Shown here: in pieces, positions 44,403 to 54,859 of the stretch
Layout of the letters: each line of letters opens with the position of its first letter
Position numbering within the stretch: position 1 is the stretch's first letter
DNA from: Acidobacteriota bacterium
GTDB lineage: Bacteria; Acidobacteriota; Vicinamibacteria; Vicinamibacterales; SCN-69-37
DNA: 64,000 nt
Reading direction: 5' to 3'
Assembly: GCA_009694745.1 (NCBI GenBank)
Contig: SHUF01000006.1
Coordinates: 33,536 to 97,535 of the forward strand
Program-made: the position numbers and the translations under genes
The notes under the pieces: generated by a model
What the model was told of the DNA's origin: nothing
What the model saw: only the letters and a program-made list of their open reading frames with translations
Databases searched by the model: none

Positions 44403-47400
44403 TCAGAACCGGTACCGCACGCGGAAGTCGAGCGCGAACGTGCCGTCCTGATTGCGCGACAACACCCACGACATCTGGTCGTTCTGCGCGTACTCCAGGA
44501 GCAGGATTTCGTAATCCAGACTGGCGTTATCAAGAGAGCGCGAATACGTGAGGTAGGCCCGGCGCGAGATGCGCTGCCCCACAGTCACGCGAGCGCCTGG
44601 ATTGAGCTGCTGCAGGGTGGCATCCTGCCCCAGCAACGGCGTCACAGTGAACGTGTCGACCAGACCCGTACTCTCCACCACACGCCCCACCTGTGTGGAG
44701 ATCGGCCTTGCCACCAGTTGCGCCAGCATCGAGGACATCAGCCGGTTCTGCACTTCCTGCGGCGACTCAATGGCACGCAACTCGGCGCGCTGCACGTTGG
44801 GATTCTGCCCGAGGATCAGGTACAGCGCGTCAGTCTGCGACAACGGCGGATCGGAACTCAGGTTGTAGGTGAACTTGTCGAGCGTGCCGGAGAACGTGAG
44901 ATCGAGCCGGTATTCCTGTGAGGGCTGCCGAATCTGAGTGCGCGCCTCGATGTCGAAGAAGGGCTCGATCCGATCGGGATTCGAAAACTCCACATATCCG
45001 CCGACCGTGTAGCGGTTGCCGAGAAACTCAGTCTCGCCGCGGTCGATCTCCACCCGACCCGACAACACCGGCCGGTCGAGTGTGCCCGTCAGACGCAGGT
45101 CCGGAGACACCACGACCGTGGCGTCGCTGTCATCAATCACAAGCAGACGCTGCCCGACCAACTCGAGGTCGAAGCTCAGCGGCATCTCCGACGGTGCCGC
45201 GGCGGCGCCGAGCGTCAGCACTTCGTTACCTCCTACGGTGGCGAATCCCAGCAGGCCGGCGTTGCTCTGCAACCGCCGCATATAGCGGACCTGGCGAACG
45301 GTAATTCTGCCCGCAAGCGATGCGGCTTCAATCGACCCGGTCAACGAGAGATCGGCATCAACGATTGACCGGAAGCCTTCAGGGAAGCGCAGATCCAGAC
45401 CGTCGCCACGCGCCGTCACGCTCAACGCGCTCGGCATGAATCCATCGAGGCCGATGGTGCCGCCAAACGCGATCTCACCGCCGCCGTTCCTGGCGCCCGT
45501 GCCCATGCGTGCGCGAAGGCCATCAAGGCGGATGCCGGCCGCGTCGAATCGCACCGCGCCATAAATATTGTCCAGGCTGTGCGGGAAGGAAAAATGCCGG
45601 AGCCGGCCGTTGGCCAGCGTCGCACTCCCACCGTAGACCGGAGCCTCGAAGGTGCCGGTGATGCGCGCCGCTATTGTGGCGTCACCCGAACTTCGCAGGT
45701 CCTGAACCACGCCCTGCAGCACGGCCAGATTGCTCGCGCCATTCACTGACACGTCGAGCGTCGACGCGGCACGGTTCACCACGCCGCCGAGCGTCAGGCT
45801 GGTGCCTTCGCCCGAGAGCGTGAACGCACCGGTCGAACCGGCGCAGGGCCCGGCCGGCAGGGACGGCACCACGCCGCACACTCGCAACACGTCTTCAGCA
45901 AACGACAGTCGCAGCGGCACGCGGACACCGTTCGCGCCGATCGGGTTCGACAAGGTGTAGTCAAACAACTTCAAATCCGCCTTGTCGATGGTGACGTCCA
46001 CACCGACCCGAGACACGTTCGCCAGTTGGCCGCGGAAACGGACGGCGCCGCTGACCACGGCCTGTGTATAGGGCGAGAGTTGCGGGGCCAGAAACCTGAG
46101 GAACGGGTCCACGGATGTCTCATTGAAGCGCAACGAGAGATCGCCATCGTAGACATCGTTCATCGCCACCTGGCCCGATCCCGAGACCGACAGGCGATCG
46201 GAGGCTACATCCAGCCGATCGATTCTGACGATTTCCTCTTCGATCACCATATGGGCCGTGGCCTGGCCGATGCCTTCATCACCCCAGAACAGATCGGCAA
46301 TCGTCCCGTCCCATTCATATCTCGGGTGCTCGGTGCTTCCGCTGCCCTGCATGGTGAAGTTCAGCACACCGGTCAGGTTAGCGTTGGGCACCGTGAAGCT
46401 GACGAGCGACTCGACGGGAATTTTCTCGCCGTCGAACGTGAAGCTGTACGTGCCCCATCCCTCCTTGGTCGGGGGCCAGCCAATGTACGCCGCGCCGCGC
46501 ACGAGCCCCGTGCTCTTGGTCACCTCGGCGCCTTCCACCCGCATGCCCTCGGGTTCAAACGTCAAGCGGCAGGTGAAGGACTCAAACGTCTCTTCCCACG
46601 CGGTGCCAGGCACCACGCGCAACAAGCCGAACCCTTCCGGTCCCTGATACCGTCCGTAGATTCGCACGTCGGCAAACAACGTACCCTCAACGGGCCAGTC
46701 GTCCAATTCGAAGAAGTGCCGCCAGTCTGTCAGCGGCCATCGCTCGGCGGTTATCCGCGCATCGATCTCTTCGCCGCCGTCGGCGCGCGGAAACCCAAAC
46801 GAATACTTGCCGTTGGCCACCAGTCGCGCCACGCCGTCGCCGAAGACGCTGTTGCTCACACTGATGTAGCTGTTTTCAATGGACACATCCGCGCGGCCGC
46901 GCCCCCAGAGCACATCCCAGGCGCGCAGCCCTGCTCCCTCAAACTTGCCCACGATGAGGGGACGACTGAACCAGCGCATCAGGGTGCCGTCAAACGTGCC
47001 GCGGCCGCCGATTTCGATCGCGCTCGTCGCCGACCCGAACGTCGTCAGGACGGCGGCCAGGAGCCGGTCGCTCGCCTGCCAGTCGGTGCTCACCACACGA
47101 AACGGGATGTTCGCGTTGTCGTTCCAACCCGTGGCACCCGTGAACGACAGATGCGTTTCCGGCGTGGCGAGCCACCCTTCGCGCAGGTCGATGCGATCGG
47201 GCGTGAGGCTGTAGGCCACGCGGCCGCCCACCGGGACGGGACCGAGTGGACGGTCCTTGAGAAACGGCTGCTCTTTCGGCGCGTACACGATCGCCACCGG
47301 CAGTTGTGCTGCGGCGATCGCGCGACCATCGGCCGTCTGCGCGCGAATCTCTCCATCGCCCGACATCTGGCCAAACCTGCCGCTCGGCCACCGCATCGTC

Positions 47401-48602
47401 TGCCAGCCGTCGGCGCGGCTGGCGAGCTCGATGCCCTGCCAGTTCATCACGCGCCCGAACTCCGTCAGATCAACCTGTTTGTACGTGGCCGACAGATCCG
47501 CGATGGAGCCGCGCGTTCCACCATGCGAGTCGAGCACATAGGACAGGCGGAGTTTCCCGCCGTAGAAGGGGCTCTCGGCCCCGATGACCTCGAGCCGATT
47601 CTGTATCCAGACGACATGGCCCGCGAGTTGGGGAAAGTCCAGGCCGCTCACATTAAAACCCGGCACCTTGAACCCGCCGGTCACGTCGTACTTGCCGTTC
47701 TGGAACTTCTGGAAACGCCCCTTGTATTCGCCGCGGCCGGTGGCCGTGAAGTTCTGGCCGAAGAAGAAGATTTCCTTGAGCGGAGCGACGTCGAACGCGG
47801 TCGCGATATCGAAGTACAGCTCGGGCCACTTGTTGAGGTTGATGACACCGTTCATCTGCGACCGTGTTCCGGCGGTGATCAAATCAAGCCCCTGCACGGT
47901 GAGCATGTTGCCCGGGTCAAAACTCATCCGCGCAGACATCGAGTCGAGGCGCATCGGCTCGTACCCGAGGATGTTCGTCACGCCACCGCGGAACGCCACC
48001 GTGGCCACGTACTTGTCGAGATTGGCTGCACGGGTGAAATTCACCGCCACCTGTTCAGCGGTGAAATCAAGAGGCTGGGCGTGGTCGATGAGGCGGAACC
48101 AGCCGCCGCGTGCCCAGATGTAATTGATGTTGGTCTGGAATCGTCCCGGCTCGCTTGAACGAGGCCGGAGTCTCGGAATGTTGTTCCTGCTGCCGGGAAA
48201 CATCTCAATCGTCATGGCCCAGCGATCCATCTCGGCCTCGATGATCAGCTGCCGGCGGATGAGCGTCTGCAGGGGCACGCGCAGCGCAATACGATCGGCT
48301 TTCAGAAACGGCGCGGCATCCGGCGTGAGGCCCTCAATGACGACGTCTTCGACGATGAACAGGCCGGGCCTGAGCGAAGCGCTCAATCGACCGATGTGAA
48401 CCGGCCGTTCCATGTACGCGGAAGCCGCCTGCTCTGCGCGCGACTTGAGATACGGGCCGAGATCGATGGTGTAGAGCGACACCAGCAGCGCTGCGCCGAC
48501 AGCCGCGAGAACGAGTAGCGTGCGCCACGACCACCGCAGGGCCCGCCATCGCCGTCGCGGTGGGGGCGGCACGCCAGCCATCTGCGGCTCTCGGTCGGTC
48601 AC
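44403..48602 (-). CDS. tamB: Translocation and assembly module protein TamB
   Basis: 1399 residues: inner-membrane helix at about 26-47 (TLLVLAAVGAALLVSLYTI), then a very long beta-helical groove predicted to span the periplasm (repeated amphipathic strands, e.g. LRLSYVLDSHGGT, FTFDGEKIPVES), ending in the TamB C-terminal DUF490 domain from about 1050 on (GRVEIDRGETEFLGNRYTV, SDPPLSQTDALYLILG, LTYSRSLDNASLDYEILLLEY). Works with an Omp85 partner in lipid or protein transport to the outer membrane. GTG start with a GGAGGGG site just upstream; downstream gene is the Omp85 protein. Confidence 0.92.
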   Translation of the reverse strand: MTDREPQMAGVPPPPRRRWRALRWSWRTLLVLAAVGAALLVSLYTIDLGPYLKSRAEQAASAYMERPVHIGRLSASLRPGLFIVEDVVIEGLTPDAAPFLKADRIALRVPLQTLIRRQLIIEAEMDRWAMTIEMFPGSRNNIPRLRPRSSEPGRFQTNINYIWARGGWFRLIDHAQPLDFTAEQVAVNFTRAANLDKYVATVAFRGGVTNILGYEPMRLDSMSARMSFDPGNMLTVQGLDLITAGTRSQMNGVINLNKWPELYFDIATAFDVAPLKEIFFFGQNFTATGRGEYKGRFQKFQNGKYDVTGGFKVPGFNVSGLDFPQLAGHVVWIQNRLEVIGAESPFYGGKLRLSYVLDSHGGTRGSIADLSATYKQVDLTEFGRVMNWQGIELASRADGWQTMRWPSGRFGQMSGDGEIRAQTADGRAIAAAQLPVAIVYAPKEQPFLKDRPLGPVPVGGRVAYSLTPDRIDLREGWLATPETHLSFTGATGWNDNANIPFRVVSTDWQASDRLLAAVLTTFGSATSAIEIGGRGTFDGTLMRWFSRPLIVGKFEGAGLRAWDVLWGRGRADVSIENSYISVSNSVFGDGVARLVANGKYSFGFPRADGGEEIDARITAERWPLTDWRHFFELDDWPVEGTLFADVRIYGRYQGPEGFGLLRVVPGTAWEETFESFTCRLTFEPEGMRVEGAEVTKSTGLVRGAAYIGWPPTKEGWGTYSFTFDGEKIPVESLVSFTVPNANLTGVLNFTMQGSGSTEHPRYEWDGTIADLFWGDEGIGQATAHMVIEEEIVRIDRLDVASDRLSVSGSGQVAMNDVYDGDLSLRFNETSVDPFLRFLAPQLSPYTQAVVSGAVRFRGQLANVSRVGVDVTIDKADLKLFDYTLSNPIGANGVRVPLRLSFAEDVLRVCGVVPSLPAGPCAGSTGAFTLSGEGTSLTLGGVVNRAASTLDVSVNGASNLAVLQGVVQDLRSSGDATIAARITGTFEAPVYGGSATLANGRLRHFSFPHSLDNIYGAVRFDAAGIRLDGLRARMGTGARNGGGEIAFGGTIGLDGFMPSALSVTARGDGLDLRFPEGFRSIVDADLSLTGSIEAASLAGRITVRQVRYMRRLQSNAGLLGFATVGGNEVLTLGAAAAPSEMPLSFDLELVGQRLLVIDDSDATVVVSPDLRLTGTLDRPVLSGRVEIDRGETEFLGNRYTVGGYVEFSNPDRIEPFFDIEARTQIRQPSQEYRLDLTFSGTLDKFTYNLSSDPPLSQTDALYLILGQNPNVQRAELRAIESPQEVQNRLMSSMLAQLVARPISTQVGRVVESTGLVDTFTVTPLLGQDATLQQLNPGARVTVGQRISRRAYLTYSRSLDNASLDYEILLLEYAQNDQMSWVLSRNQDGTFALDFRVRYRF

Positions 48603-48627
48603 CCCTCCAGCTTACCCGAGGCAGCCA

Positions 48628-49134
48628 CTACTCAATCACGACGAGCAGGCGTCCGGCCTCGACCGAGGTCCCCTCGGCAATCGCCACCTCGGTGACCATG
48701 CCGGCCTTGGGGGCGGTGAGTTCGTTCTCCATCTTCATCGCCTCGACGACCACCAGTCCCTGGCGGTGCGCCACGTGATCGCCGGGCTTCACGAGCACAC
48801 GAAGCACGCGCCCCGGCATGGGCGCGGTCACCCGTTGCTGGCCGGGTCCGCCCGCAGCCCCTTGCCGCCCGCGCACGTGACGCCGGCCGTCCACCACGGC
48901 GGAGACATCCAGGTGCGGCAACTGCACCAGCCAATCGCCACCGGGCCCCGGCGTCGCGGCCGCATCGAGCGAACGGCCGTCGGCCAGGAAGACGATCGAG
49001 AGCCCGAGGTCGATGGGGCTTGCCTCAACCTCATGGGCCTTTCCGTTCAACACGATGCGAAACCTGCCGGTCTCACCGATGCGCTCGACGGTAATCGACC
49101 GTTCGCGCCCCGCGACCTCAACGTCGAACTTCAT
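48628..49134 (-). CDS. Biotin carboxyl carrier protein of an acyl-CoA carboxylase
   Basis: 168 residues. The C-terminal half is a biotinyl/lipoyl domain with the biotinylation motif VVVEAMKMENELTAPKAG near residue 133; the N-terminal half (FDVEVAGRERSITVERIGETG) resembles the extra domain of propionyl-CoA carboxylase-type carriers. It accepts carboxybiotin from the carboxylase subunit and hands it to the carboxyltransferase. ATG at 49134 overlaps the previous stop (ATGA); longer in-frame starts only extend into that gene. Ends 25 bases before the tamB start. Confidence 0.93.
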   Translation of the reverse strand: MKFDVEVAGRERSITVERIGETGRFRIVLNGKAHEVEASPIDLGLSIVFLADGRSLDAAATPGPGGDWLVQLPHLDVSAVVDGRRHVRGRQGAAGGPGQQRVTAPMPGRVLRVLVKPGDHVAHRQGLVVVEAMKMENELTAPKAGMVTEVAIAEGTSVEAGRLLVVIE

Positions 49135-50654
49135 CGCAGCGCCTCCAGGCGCGCCGCGCGCTGCCAGTGTCCGGCCGTGGGTGTCGCCGGGGCGCCGGCC
49201 GATGCCTGTGCGGCGCGGAACCACGCGGAGAGTGCCGCGACCATGGCCGCGTCATCCGCGTCGCCATCCGTCACGTCCACAAAAGCCTGCCCCTTGCGCG
49301 CAGCCAGCACCGAATCGAGATAGGTGGTGTCGAACTGTCCGGCCGTGAATTCCGGTTGTGCGACGAGCCACCGGAAAAACGGCAGGGTGGTGCGCACGCC
49401 AATCACCCGATATTCATCGAGCACCCGTGACAGACGCGCGATGGCGTCGGGCCGGTTGTCGCTCCACACAATCAGCTTGGCGATCATGGAGTCGTAGAAG
49501 AGCGGGATCGTAAAACCCGCCGCCACGCCTCGGTCGTCGCGCACGCCCGGACCACCGGGCACATTGAGCGCGCGCACCAGACCCGGCGACGGCATGAATC
49601 CCTGATCGGGATCCTCGGCATAGATCCGGCACTCAATGGCGTGCGCCACCGGCGTCAGCGCGCGCTCCGGATCAATGGTCAGGCGCTCCCCCATCGCGAT
49701 GCGCAACTGCCAGTGCACCAGATCGATGCCCGTCACAATTTCAGTGACCGGATGTTCCACCTGCAGGCGCGTATTCATCTCAAGGAAGTAGAACTTGCCT
49801 GCTTCATCGAGCAGGAACTCAATCGTGCCGGCGTTGGTGTAGCCCACCGTGCGCGCCACGGCAGCCGCGCACGCGGCCATCGCGCGACGTGTCTCGACGG
49901 TGAGCGCCAGCGACGGTGATTCCTCGACCACTTTCTGGTGCCGCCGCTGGATGGAACACTCCCGCTCCACAAATGGCACGACCGTGCCGTAGTAATCGCC
50001 CAGCAACTGAATCTCGATGTGGCGCGCTCTGGCCAGCCGCCGTTCAAGGTACACGGCCCGTTCACCAAACGCCGAACCCGCCTCTGACCGTGCGGTGCGA
50101 ATCGCCGGGAGGAGATCGTCGGGCGACTGCACCAGGCGCATCCCCTTGCCGCCGCCGCCGGCGACGGCCTTGACCAGCAGCGGATACCCGATGCGCGCGG
50201 CTTCAGCTACGAGGACTTCGTCGGGAAGGTCCTCCGCGAACGGCTCTTCAGTGCCGGGCACCACCGGCACGCCGGCGGCAATGGCCACATGGCGAGCCGC
50301 CGTCTTGCTGCCCATGCGTGTGATGGCGTCAGGCGAGGGGCCGACAAATGTGAGCCCGGCGTCAATGCACGCCTGCGCAAAATCTTCGTTCTCGGCGAGG
50401 AATCCGTACCCGGGATGGACCAGCGAGGCGCCGCTGCGCAGCGCCACGTCAATGAGACGGTCGATCCGCAGGTAACTCTCGGAGGCCGGTCCTGGACCAA
50501 TCAGGTAGGCCTCGTCGGCCGTCCGCACATGCAGGGCCGTGCGGTCGGCTTCCGAATATACGGCCACCGTGCCCAAGCCGAGTTCCCGGCAGGCACGCAT
50601 GACGCGAACGGCAATTTCACCGCGATTGGCGATGAGCACTTTCCGGCGGGGCAT
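49131..50654 (-). CDS. accC: Biotin carboxylase subunit of acetyl/propionyl-CoA carboxylase
   Basis: 507 residues, ATP-grasp enzyme that carboxylates biotin with bicarbonate. LIANRGEIAVRVMRACRELG (N-terminal ATP-grasp Rossmann), VHPGYGFLAENEDFA, VKAVAGGGGKGMRLV (ATP loop), ERECSIQRRHQKVVEESPS, TIEFLLDEAGKFYFLEMNTRLQVEHPVTE (metal/catalytic) and the C-terminal ECRIYAEDPDQGFMPSPG. ATG at 50654 shares a base with the carboxyltransferase stop (TGATG). The chain lacks a fused carrier domain, matching the separate BCCP gene. Whether acetyl- or propionyl-CoA is the substrate is set by the partner carboxyltransferase. Confidence 0.95.
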   Translation of the reverse strand: MPRRKVLIANRGEIAVRVMRACRELGLGTVAVYSEADRTALHVRTADEAYLIGPGPASESYLRIDRLIDVALRSGASLVHPGYGFLAENEDFAQACIDAGLTFVGPSPDAITRMGSKTAARHVAIAAGVPVVPGTEEPFAEDLPDEVLVAEAARIGYPLLVKAVAGGGGKGMRLVQSPDDLLPAIRTARSEAGSAFGERAVYLERRLARARHIEIQLLGDYYGTVVPFVERECSIQRRHQKVVEESPSLALTVETRRAMAACAAAVARTVGYTNAGTIEFLLDEAGKFYFLEMNTRLQVEHPVTEIVTGIDLVHWQLRIAMGERLTIDPERALTPVAHAIECRIYAEDPDQGFMPSPGLVRALNVPGGPGVRDDRGVAAGFTIPLFYDSMIAKLIVWSDNRPDAIARLSRVLDEYRVIGVRTTLPFFRWLVAQPEFTAGQFDTTYLDSVLAARKGQAFVDVTDGDADDAAMVAALSAWFRAAQASAGAPATPTAGHWQRAARLEALR

Positions 50655-52195
50655 CACAGAGGAATATTGCCGTGCTTCTTGGGCGGGTTCTTGTCGCGTT
50701 TGTTATCACAACTGGCCAACGCAGCAATCAACTTGGCGCGTGTCATGCGGGGCGCGATGACCTCATCGACGTAGCCGCGCGAGGCCGCCACAAACGGATT
50801 GGCCAGTTTCTCGCGAAACTCCTGCGTCAACTCCGCGCGCTTGGCCGCCGGGTCCTCGGCCTGCTGCAGTTCGCGTCGATAGAGAATGTTCACGGCACCT
50901 TCGGGTCCCATCACCGCGATCTCGGCCATTGGGTACGCGAAGTTGAAATCCGTCCGAATGTGTTTGCTCGCCATCACGCAATACGCGCCGCCGTAGGCTT
51001 TCCTCGTGATCACGGTAATTTTCGGCACGGTCGCTTCGGCATACGCATACAACAGTTTGGCGCCTGCGCGAATAATCCCGCCGTGTTCCTGGCGAACACC
51101 CGGGAGAAACCCCGGCACGTCCTCAAACGTGATGATCGGAATGTTGAACGCGTCGCAGAACCGCACAAAACGCGCGGCCTTCACCGACGCATCAATATCC
51201 AGACACCCGGCCAGCACCTTCGGCTGGTTGGCCACGATGCCGACCGAGCGACTACCGAGGCGCGCAAACCCGCAGATGATGTTCTGCGCGAAGTACTGGT
51301 GCACCTCAAGAAACCGGCCATCGTCCACGACCGCGTGGATCAGGTCGTGCATGTCGTAGGGCTGGTTCGGTTGCTCGGGCACCAGCGCATCGAGCGCCGC
51401 ATCCTCGCGGTCTACCGGATCCGTCGTGGCCACGCGGGGCGCGCCATCCAGATTGTTGGACGGCAGGTATCTCAGTAGCTCGCGAATGAGCAGGATGCAC
51501 TCGCGGTCTGATGGCACGGCGAAATGCGCGACCCCGCTCGTGGCGTTGTGCGCCATCGCACCGCCCAGCGCCTCCTTGGTCACATCCTCATGCGTCACCG
51601 TTTTGATCACATCGGGACCGGTCACGAACATGTAGCTCGTGCCTTCCACCATGATGTTGAAGTCGGTGATGGCCGGGGAATACACGGCTCCGCCGGCGCA
51701 GGGGCCCATGATCGCCGAGATCTGTGGCACCACGCCAGACGCCAAGGTATTGCGCAGAAAAATGTCGGCATAGCCGGCGAGCGACACCACGCCTTCCTGG
51801 ATCCGCGCGCCACCCGAGTCGTTGAGGCCCACGACCGGCGCACCCATTTTCATCGCCAGGTCCATCACCTTGACGATCTTTGCGGCATTGGTTTCCGAGA
51901 GCGACCCGCCGAACACCGTGAAGTCCTGGGCAAACGCATACACCGGCCTGCCGTCGACGCGGCCGTGTCCGGCAACCACGCCGTCACCAGGCACTAGTTC
52001 CTTCTCCATGCCGAAGTCACGACACCGGTGCGTCACGAGTTTGTCGAGCTCTTCAAACGTACCCGAATCAAAGAGCAGGTCCACCCGTTCCCGCGCGGTC
52101 AGCTTGCCGCCTTCGCGCTGCCGACGCAGACGCTCTTCGCCGCCGCCCAGTTCCGCGCGGCGTTCCAACTCCGCGAGGTGTTCCTGTGGTGTCAT
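50654..52195 (-). CDS. pccB: Acyl-CoA (propionyl-CoA type) carboxylase, carboxyltransferase subunit
   Basis: 513 residues, crotonase-fold carboxyltransferase of the PccB/MmdA type. N-terminal [65 protein letters not shown] (oxyanion hole), [22 protein letters not shown]-terminal [37 protein letters not shown] and [16 protein letters not shown]. The Asp in the second domain that selects branched versus short acyl-CoA cannot be read reliably by eye, so propionyl-CoA is the family default. ATG at 52195 shares a base with the transaldolase stop. Confidence 0.93.
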   Translation of the reverse strand: MTPQEHLAELERRAELGGGEERLRRQREGGKLTARERVDLLFDSGTFEELDKLVTHRCRDFGMEKELVPGDGVVAGHGRVDGRPVYAFAQDFTVFGGSLSETNAAKIVKVMDLAMKMGAPVVGLNDSGGARIQEGVVSLAGYADIFLRNTLASGVVPQISAIMGPCAGGAVYSPAITDFNIMVEGTSYMFVTGPDVIKTVTHEDVTKEALGGAMAHNATSGVAHFAVPSDRECILLIRELLRYLPSNNLDGAPRVATTDPVDREDAALDALVPEQPNQPYDMHDLIHAVVDDGRFLEVHQYFAQNIICGFARLGSRSVGIVANQPKVLAGCLDIDASVKAARFVRFCDAFNIPIITFEDVPGFLPGVRQEHGGIIRAGAKLLYAYAEATVPKITVITRKAYGGAYCVMASKHIRTDFNFAYPMAEIAVMGPEGAVNILYRRELQQAEDPAAKRAELTQEFREKLANPFVAASRGYVDEVIAPRMTRAKLIAALASCDNKRDKNPPKKHGNIPL

Positions 52196-52848
52196 CACGG
52201 GCGTGCGGCCTGGGCCTTCTCCCAATCCTTCAGGAACTTCTCAAGGCCGATGTCGGTCAGCGGATGTTTGAAGCACGCCTCAACCACCGAGACGGGACAG
52301 GTACACACGTCGGCGCCCATCCGGGCCGCTTCCACGATGTGCATCGGCCCACGCACGCTGGCGACGAGCACTTCGGTCATGAACTGGTGGGCGTCGAAGA
52401 TGTCCACGATCTGGCGCACCAGGCCCATGCCATCGGAGGCGATGTCGTCGAGGCGTCCGATGAACGGACTCACGTACGCCGCGCCGACCTTTGCGGCGAT
52501 GAGCGCCTGCGTCGCTGAAAAAATCAGCGTGACGTTGACGCGAATTTCGTCGCCCGAGAGCACCTTGCACGCGCGAACACCGTCGCGCGTGAACGGCACC
52601 TTGACCACCACGTGCGAGTCGATCGCAGCCAGTTCGCGCCCTTCCGCGACCATCGCCTGCCACTCGGTGGCCACCACTTCGGCGCTGACCGGGCCCTGGA
52701 CCAGCTCGCAGATGCTTTTGATAATCGCGCGCGGGTCACCGCCCTCCTTTGCCATCAACGACGGGTTGGTCGTGACGCCATCCACGATGCCTAGGGGCAC
52801 CAGCGCTTCGATCTCCTTCAGGTTCCCGGTATCGAGAAAAATTTTCAC
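52195..52848 (-). CDS. Transaldolase/fructose-6-phosphate aldolase-like protein
   Basis: 217 residues, short TIM-barrel aldolase: [31 protein letters not shown], the Schiff-base Lys in [12 protein letters not shown] near residue 85, [29 protein letters not shown], and the C-terminal [29 protein letters not shown]. These match the short (MipB/TalC) transaldolase group, which acts as transaldolase or fructose-6-phosphate aldolase. It is wedged between the FAH hydrolase and the carboxyltransferase with overlaps on both sides, so its flux must be linked to that operon at least in expression. Confidence 0.92.
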   Translation of the reverse strand: MKIFLDTGNLKEIEALVPLGIVDGVTTNPSLMAKEGGDPRAIIKSICELVQGPVSAEVVATEWQAMVAEGRELAAIDSHVVVKVPFTRDGVRACKVLSGDEIRVNVTLIFSATQALIAAKVGAAYVSPFIGRLDDIASDGMGLVRQIVDIFDAHQFMTEVLVASVRGPMHIVEAARMGADVCTCPVSVVEACFKHPLTDIGLEKFLKDWEKAQAARP

Positions 52849-53603
52849 TGCGCCACCACCTTGTTGGTCAGCGCGCCCACGCCTTCGACGTGCACGGTGA
52901 CCGAGTCGCCAGGCACGATCGGGCCAATCCCTGAAGGCGTGCCGGTCGAAATAATATCGCCGGGCAGCAGCGTCATCACCGACGTGATGAACGTGATGAG
53001 CTCCGGGATGGTAAAGATCAGCTCGCGCGTGCGCGAATCCTGCCGCAACTGTCCGTTGACGTAGGCGCGCACACTCAAGTCGCGTCCGTCGAGCCCCATC
53101 GCCACACAGGGCCCGATGGGTGCAAACGTGTCGAACCCCTTGCAGCGGGTGTACTGGCCGTCCTTGTTCTGCAGATCCCGGGCGGTGACGTCATTCACCG
53201 CGATCAGGCCGAGCACATAGTCCTGGGTCTGATGCAGAGGCACTCGGTGGGCCCGTTTGCCGATCACGATGCCAAGTTCGGCCTCGTGATCGATTCGTCC
53301 CGCCCACGCCGGCGCCTGAATCACATCGTCTGGCCCGACCACCGCGGTGGAGGGCTTGATGAACAGCAGCGGCTCTGCCGGCAGTGCCTTGTTTTGCTCG
53401 GCGGCATGATCCCTGTAGTTCAGGCCCACACAAACAATTTTTGATGGCTGGACGGGCGCGAGGAGGCGTACCCCCTCTGACGAAATCTCGTGGCCTTCAC
53501 TCCAGGCGCCGAAAATGTCGCCCTCGACCAGACGCCAGATGCCTTCACTTTCGGCCGCGTACCTTGGGCCGCCGTCATGCTCGATGCGATACAGTCGAAT
53601 CAT
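52845..53603 (-). CDS. Fumarylacetoacetate hydrolase (FAH) family protein
   Basis: 252 residues. Cleaves or hydrates/decarboxylates a 2-oxo-4-ene-type acid; the precise reaction is not determinable. SKIVCVGLNYRDHAAE, the metal-binding core HEAELGIVIGKRAHRV with the Glu-rich site, AVNDVTARDLQNKDGQYTRCKGFDTFAPIGP, and DIISTGTPSGIGPIVPGDSV are all typical of FAH C-terminal domains. A good AAGGAG site precedes ATG 53603. ATGA overlap with the transaldolase gene. Catabolism of an aromatic or sugar acid to acyl-CoA would fit the neighbouring carboxylase. Confidence 0.92.
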   Translation of the reverse strand: MIRLYRIEHDGGPRYAAESEGIWRLVEGDIFGAWSEGHEISSEGVRLLAPVQPSKIVCVGLNYRDHAAEQNKALPAEPLLFIKPSTAVVGPDDVIQAPAWAGRIDHEAELGIVIGKRAHRVPLHQTQDYVLGLIAVNDVTARDLQNKDGQYTRCKGFDTFAPIGPCVAMGLDGRDLSVRAYVNGQLRQDSRTRELIFTIPELITFITSVMTLLPGDIISTGTPSGIGPIVPGDSVTVHVEGVGALTNKVVAQ

Positions 53604-53626
53604 CTCTCTCCTTGGGTCTCGGTGCG

Positions 53627-54859
53627 TCAGCGATTGGCGGGATTGGATCGTGGGCTCTGGTTTCCGGACGCGTCCACCGCCACCACAAAGTACACGTAGC
53701 GGACGCCGGCACGCACAATGGTATCCACGAACTGCAGCGACGTGATGGGCTTGGGCGTCAGCTGCTGCACTGTCTCACTGGCTCCCTCCTGGCGCAACAC
53801 CAGATACCCGGCGAGATCAGTCGCAGACACCTGATCCCACAGCAGCGTCACGCCGTCAGGATCGAAGACCGCCACGAGCCCCGCAGGCGCAGCCGGCGGG
53901 AACTTATCCACCGGAGTGACACAGACCGGTCCGGCGGTCTCACTTTCAGTGGACGCGGCTCCGCGGCGAACAACACCACGCGCCATAAAACAGCGCTCCT
54001 TGCCGAATTCAAACGACGTGGCCCAGGACCCGCGCGTCAACGGCAACGCCTGCACCGGCGCAGGCTGTTCCACGCCCTCACGTGTCGTTTCGACGATGGT
54101 CACAGGGGCGCCGGGGATGGCGGTCGTCCAGGTCACCGTCAGTTCGGTCTCGTCAAACGTGAGGGGATTCAGGACTGGCGTTGCAGGCGCAGAACCGAAG
54201 GACACCGCCGCAATGGCCGAGGCCGGGCCCGGGCGGCCACGATCGGACACGCCAACGGCGATATAGTACCGGGTCGGCAATCCGCGGTCGCTGGCCATTG
54301 ACTCGCGACTGATCGGCACCGCCAGTCCGGTGGGCCGCAGGGGGATCCACACAGGCCGCCGGCGCGCGACACTCGTCTGCTGCTGACGATTCAACTCCAA
54401 CGGGCGCGGTGCAATAGTAGGAATCGTCTCGGTCCACACCGCGTCTTCACCGCGGGCGGGGCGCACGTCGGGTGGACCCGCAGGCGCGGCCGGTGCCACG
54501 GACGTCGCCGGCGGCGGAGCCCCTGCCTCCGGCGTCACGGGATCAGGGCGGACCTCAATCGTTCCGACGAGGTTCTCCTCGCGCATGAGCTGGGCGACGG
54601 TCGGATTCTCAGAACCCAGGGGTAATGTGCGGGCGTAAATCTTGACCGCAGCGATCACCACCTCGGTGCTGGGGTCGGCGCTGGCACCAGGAACTTTCAG
54701 GTTCAAGGTGACCCGATCGCCGGCGCGACGGACAGTGAGACCGGTCGGCGCCTCCGGGACAGGCCGCGGCGGCGCCAACGGTGGACCTTTCGACCCGCAC
54801 CCGGCCGCGATGACCGCGACGAACCCCAGTCCGGCGATGATGCCCGCGCGCACGGTCAC
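53627..54859 (-). CDS. Lipoprotein with fibronectin type III-like domains
   Basis: 410 residues. Signal sequence ends in the lipobox VIAAGC (Cys ~21), followed by [21 protein letters not shown], a proline-rich linker into FN3-like modules: [19 protein letters not shown] near 38, [20 protein letters not shown] near 230 and [34 protein letters not shown] near 325. A surface or periplasmic adhesion/scaffold role is inferred. GTG start overlaps the hslU stop (GTGA) and the stop is 23 bases before the FAH gene, so it belongs to the same run. Confidence 0.85.
   Translation of the reverse strand: MTVRAGIIAGLGFVAVIAAGCGSKGPPLAPPRPVPEAPTGLTVRRAGDRVTLNLKVPGASADPSTEVVIAAVKIYARTLPLGSENPTVAQLMREENLVGTIEVRPDPVTPEAGAPPPATSVAPAAPAGPPDVRPARGEDAVWTETIPTIAPRPLELNRQQQTSVARRRPVWIPLRPTGLAVPISRESMASDRGLPTRYYIAVGVSDRGRPGPASAIAAVSFGSAPATPVLNPLTFDETELTVTWTTAIPGAPVTIVETTREGVEQPAPVQALPLTRGSWATSFEFGKERCFMARGVVRRGAASTESETAGPVCVTPVDKFPPAAPAGLVAVFDPDGVTLLWDQVSATDLAGYLVLRQEGASETVQQLTPKPITSLQFVDTIVRAGVRYVYFVVAVDASGNQSPRSNPANR

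Noticed and set aside
46026..48158. A 710-codon open frame on the plus strand
   Set aside because: Antisense to tamB, whose reading frame has clear family features; the frame shows no recognisable domain.
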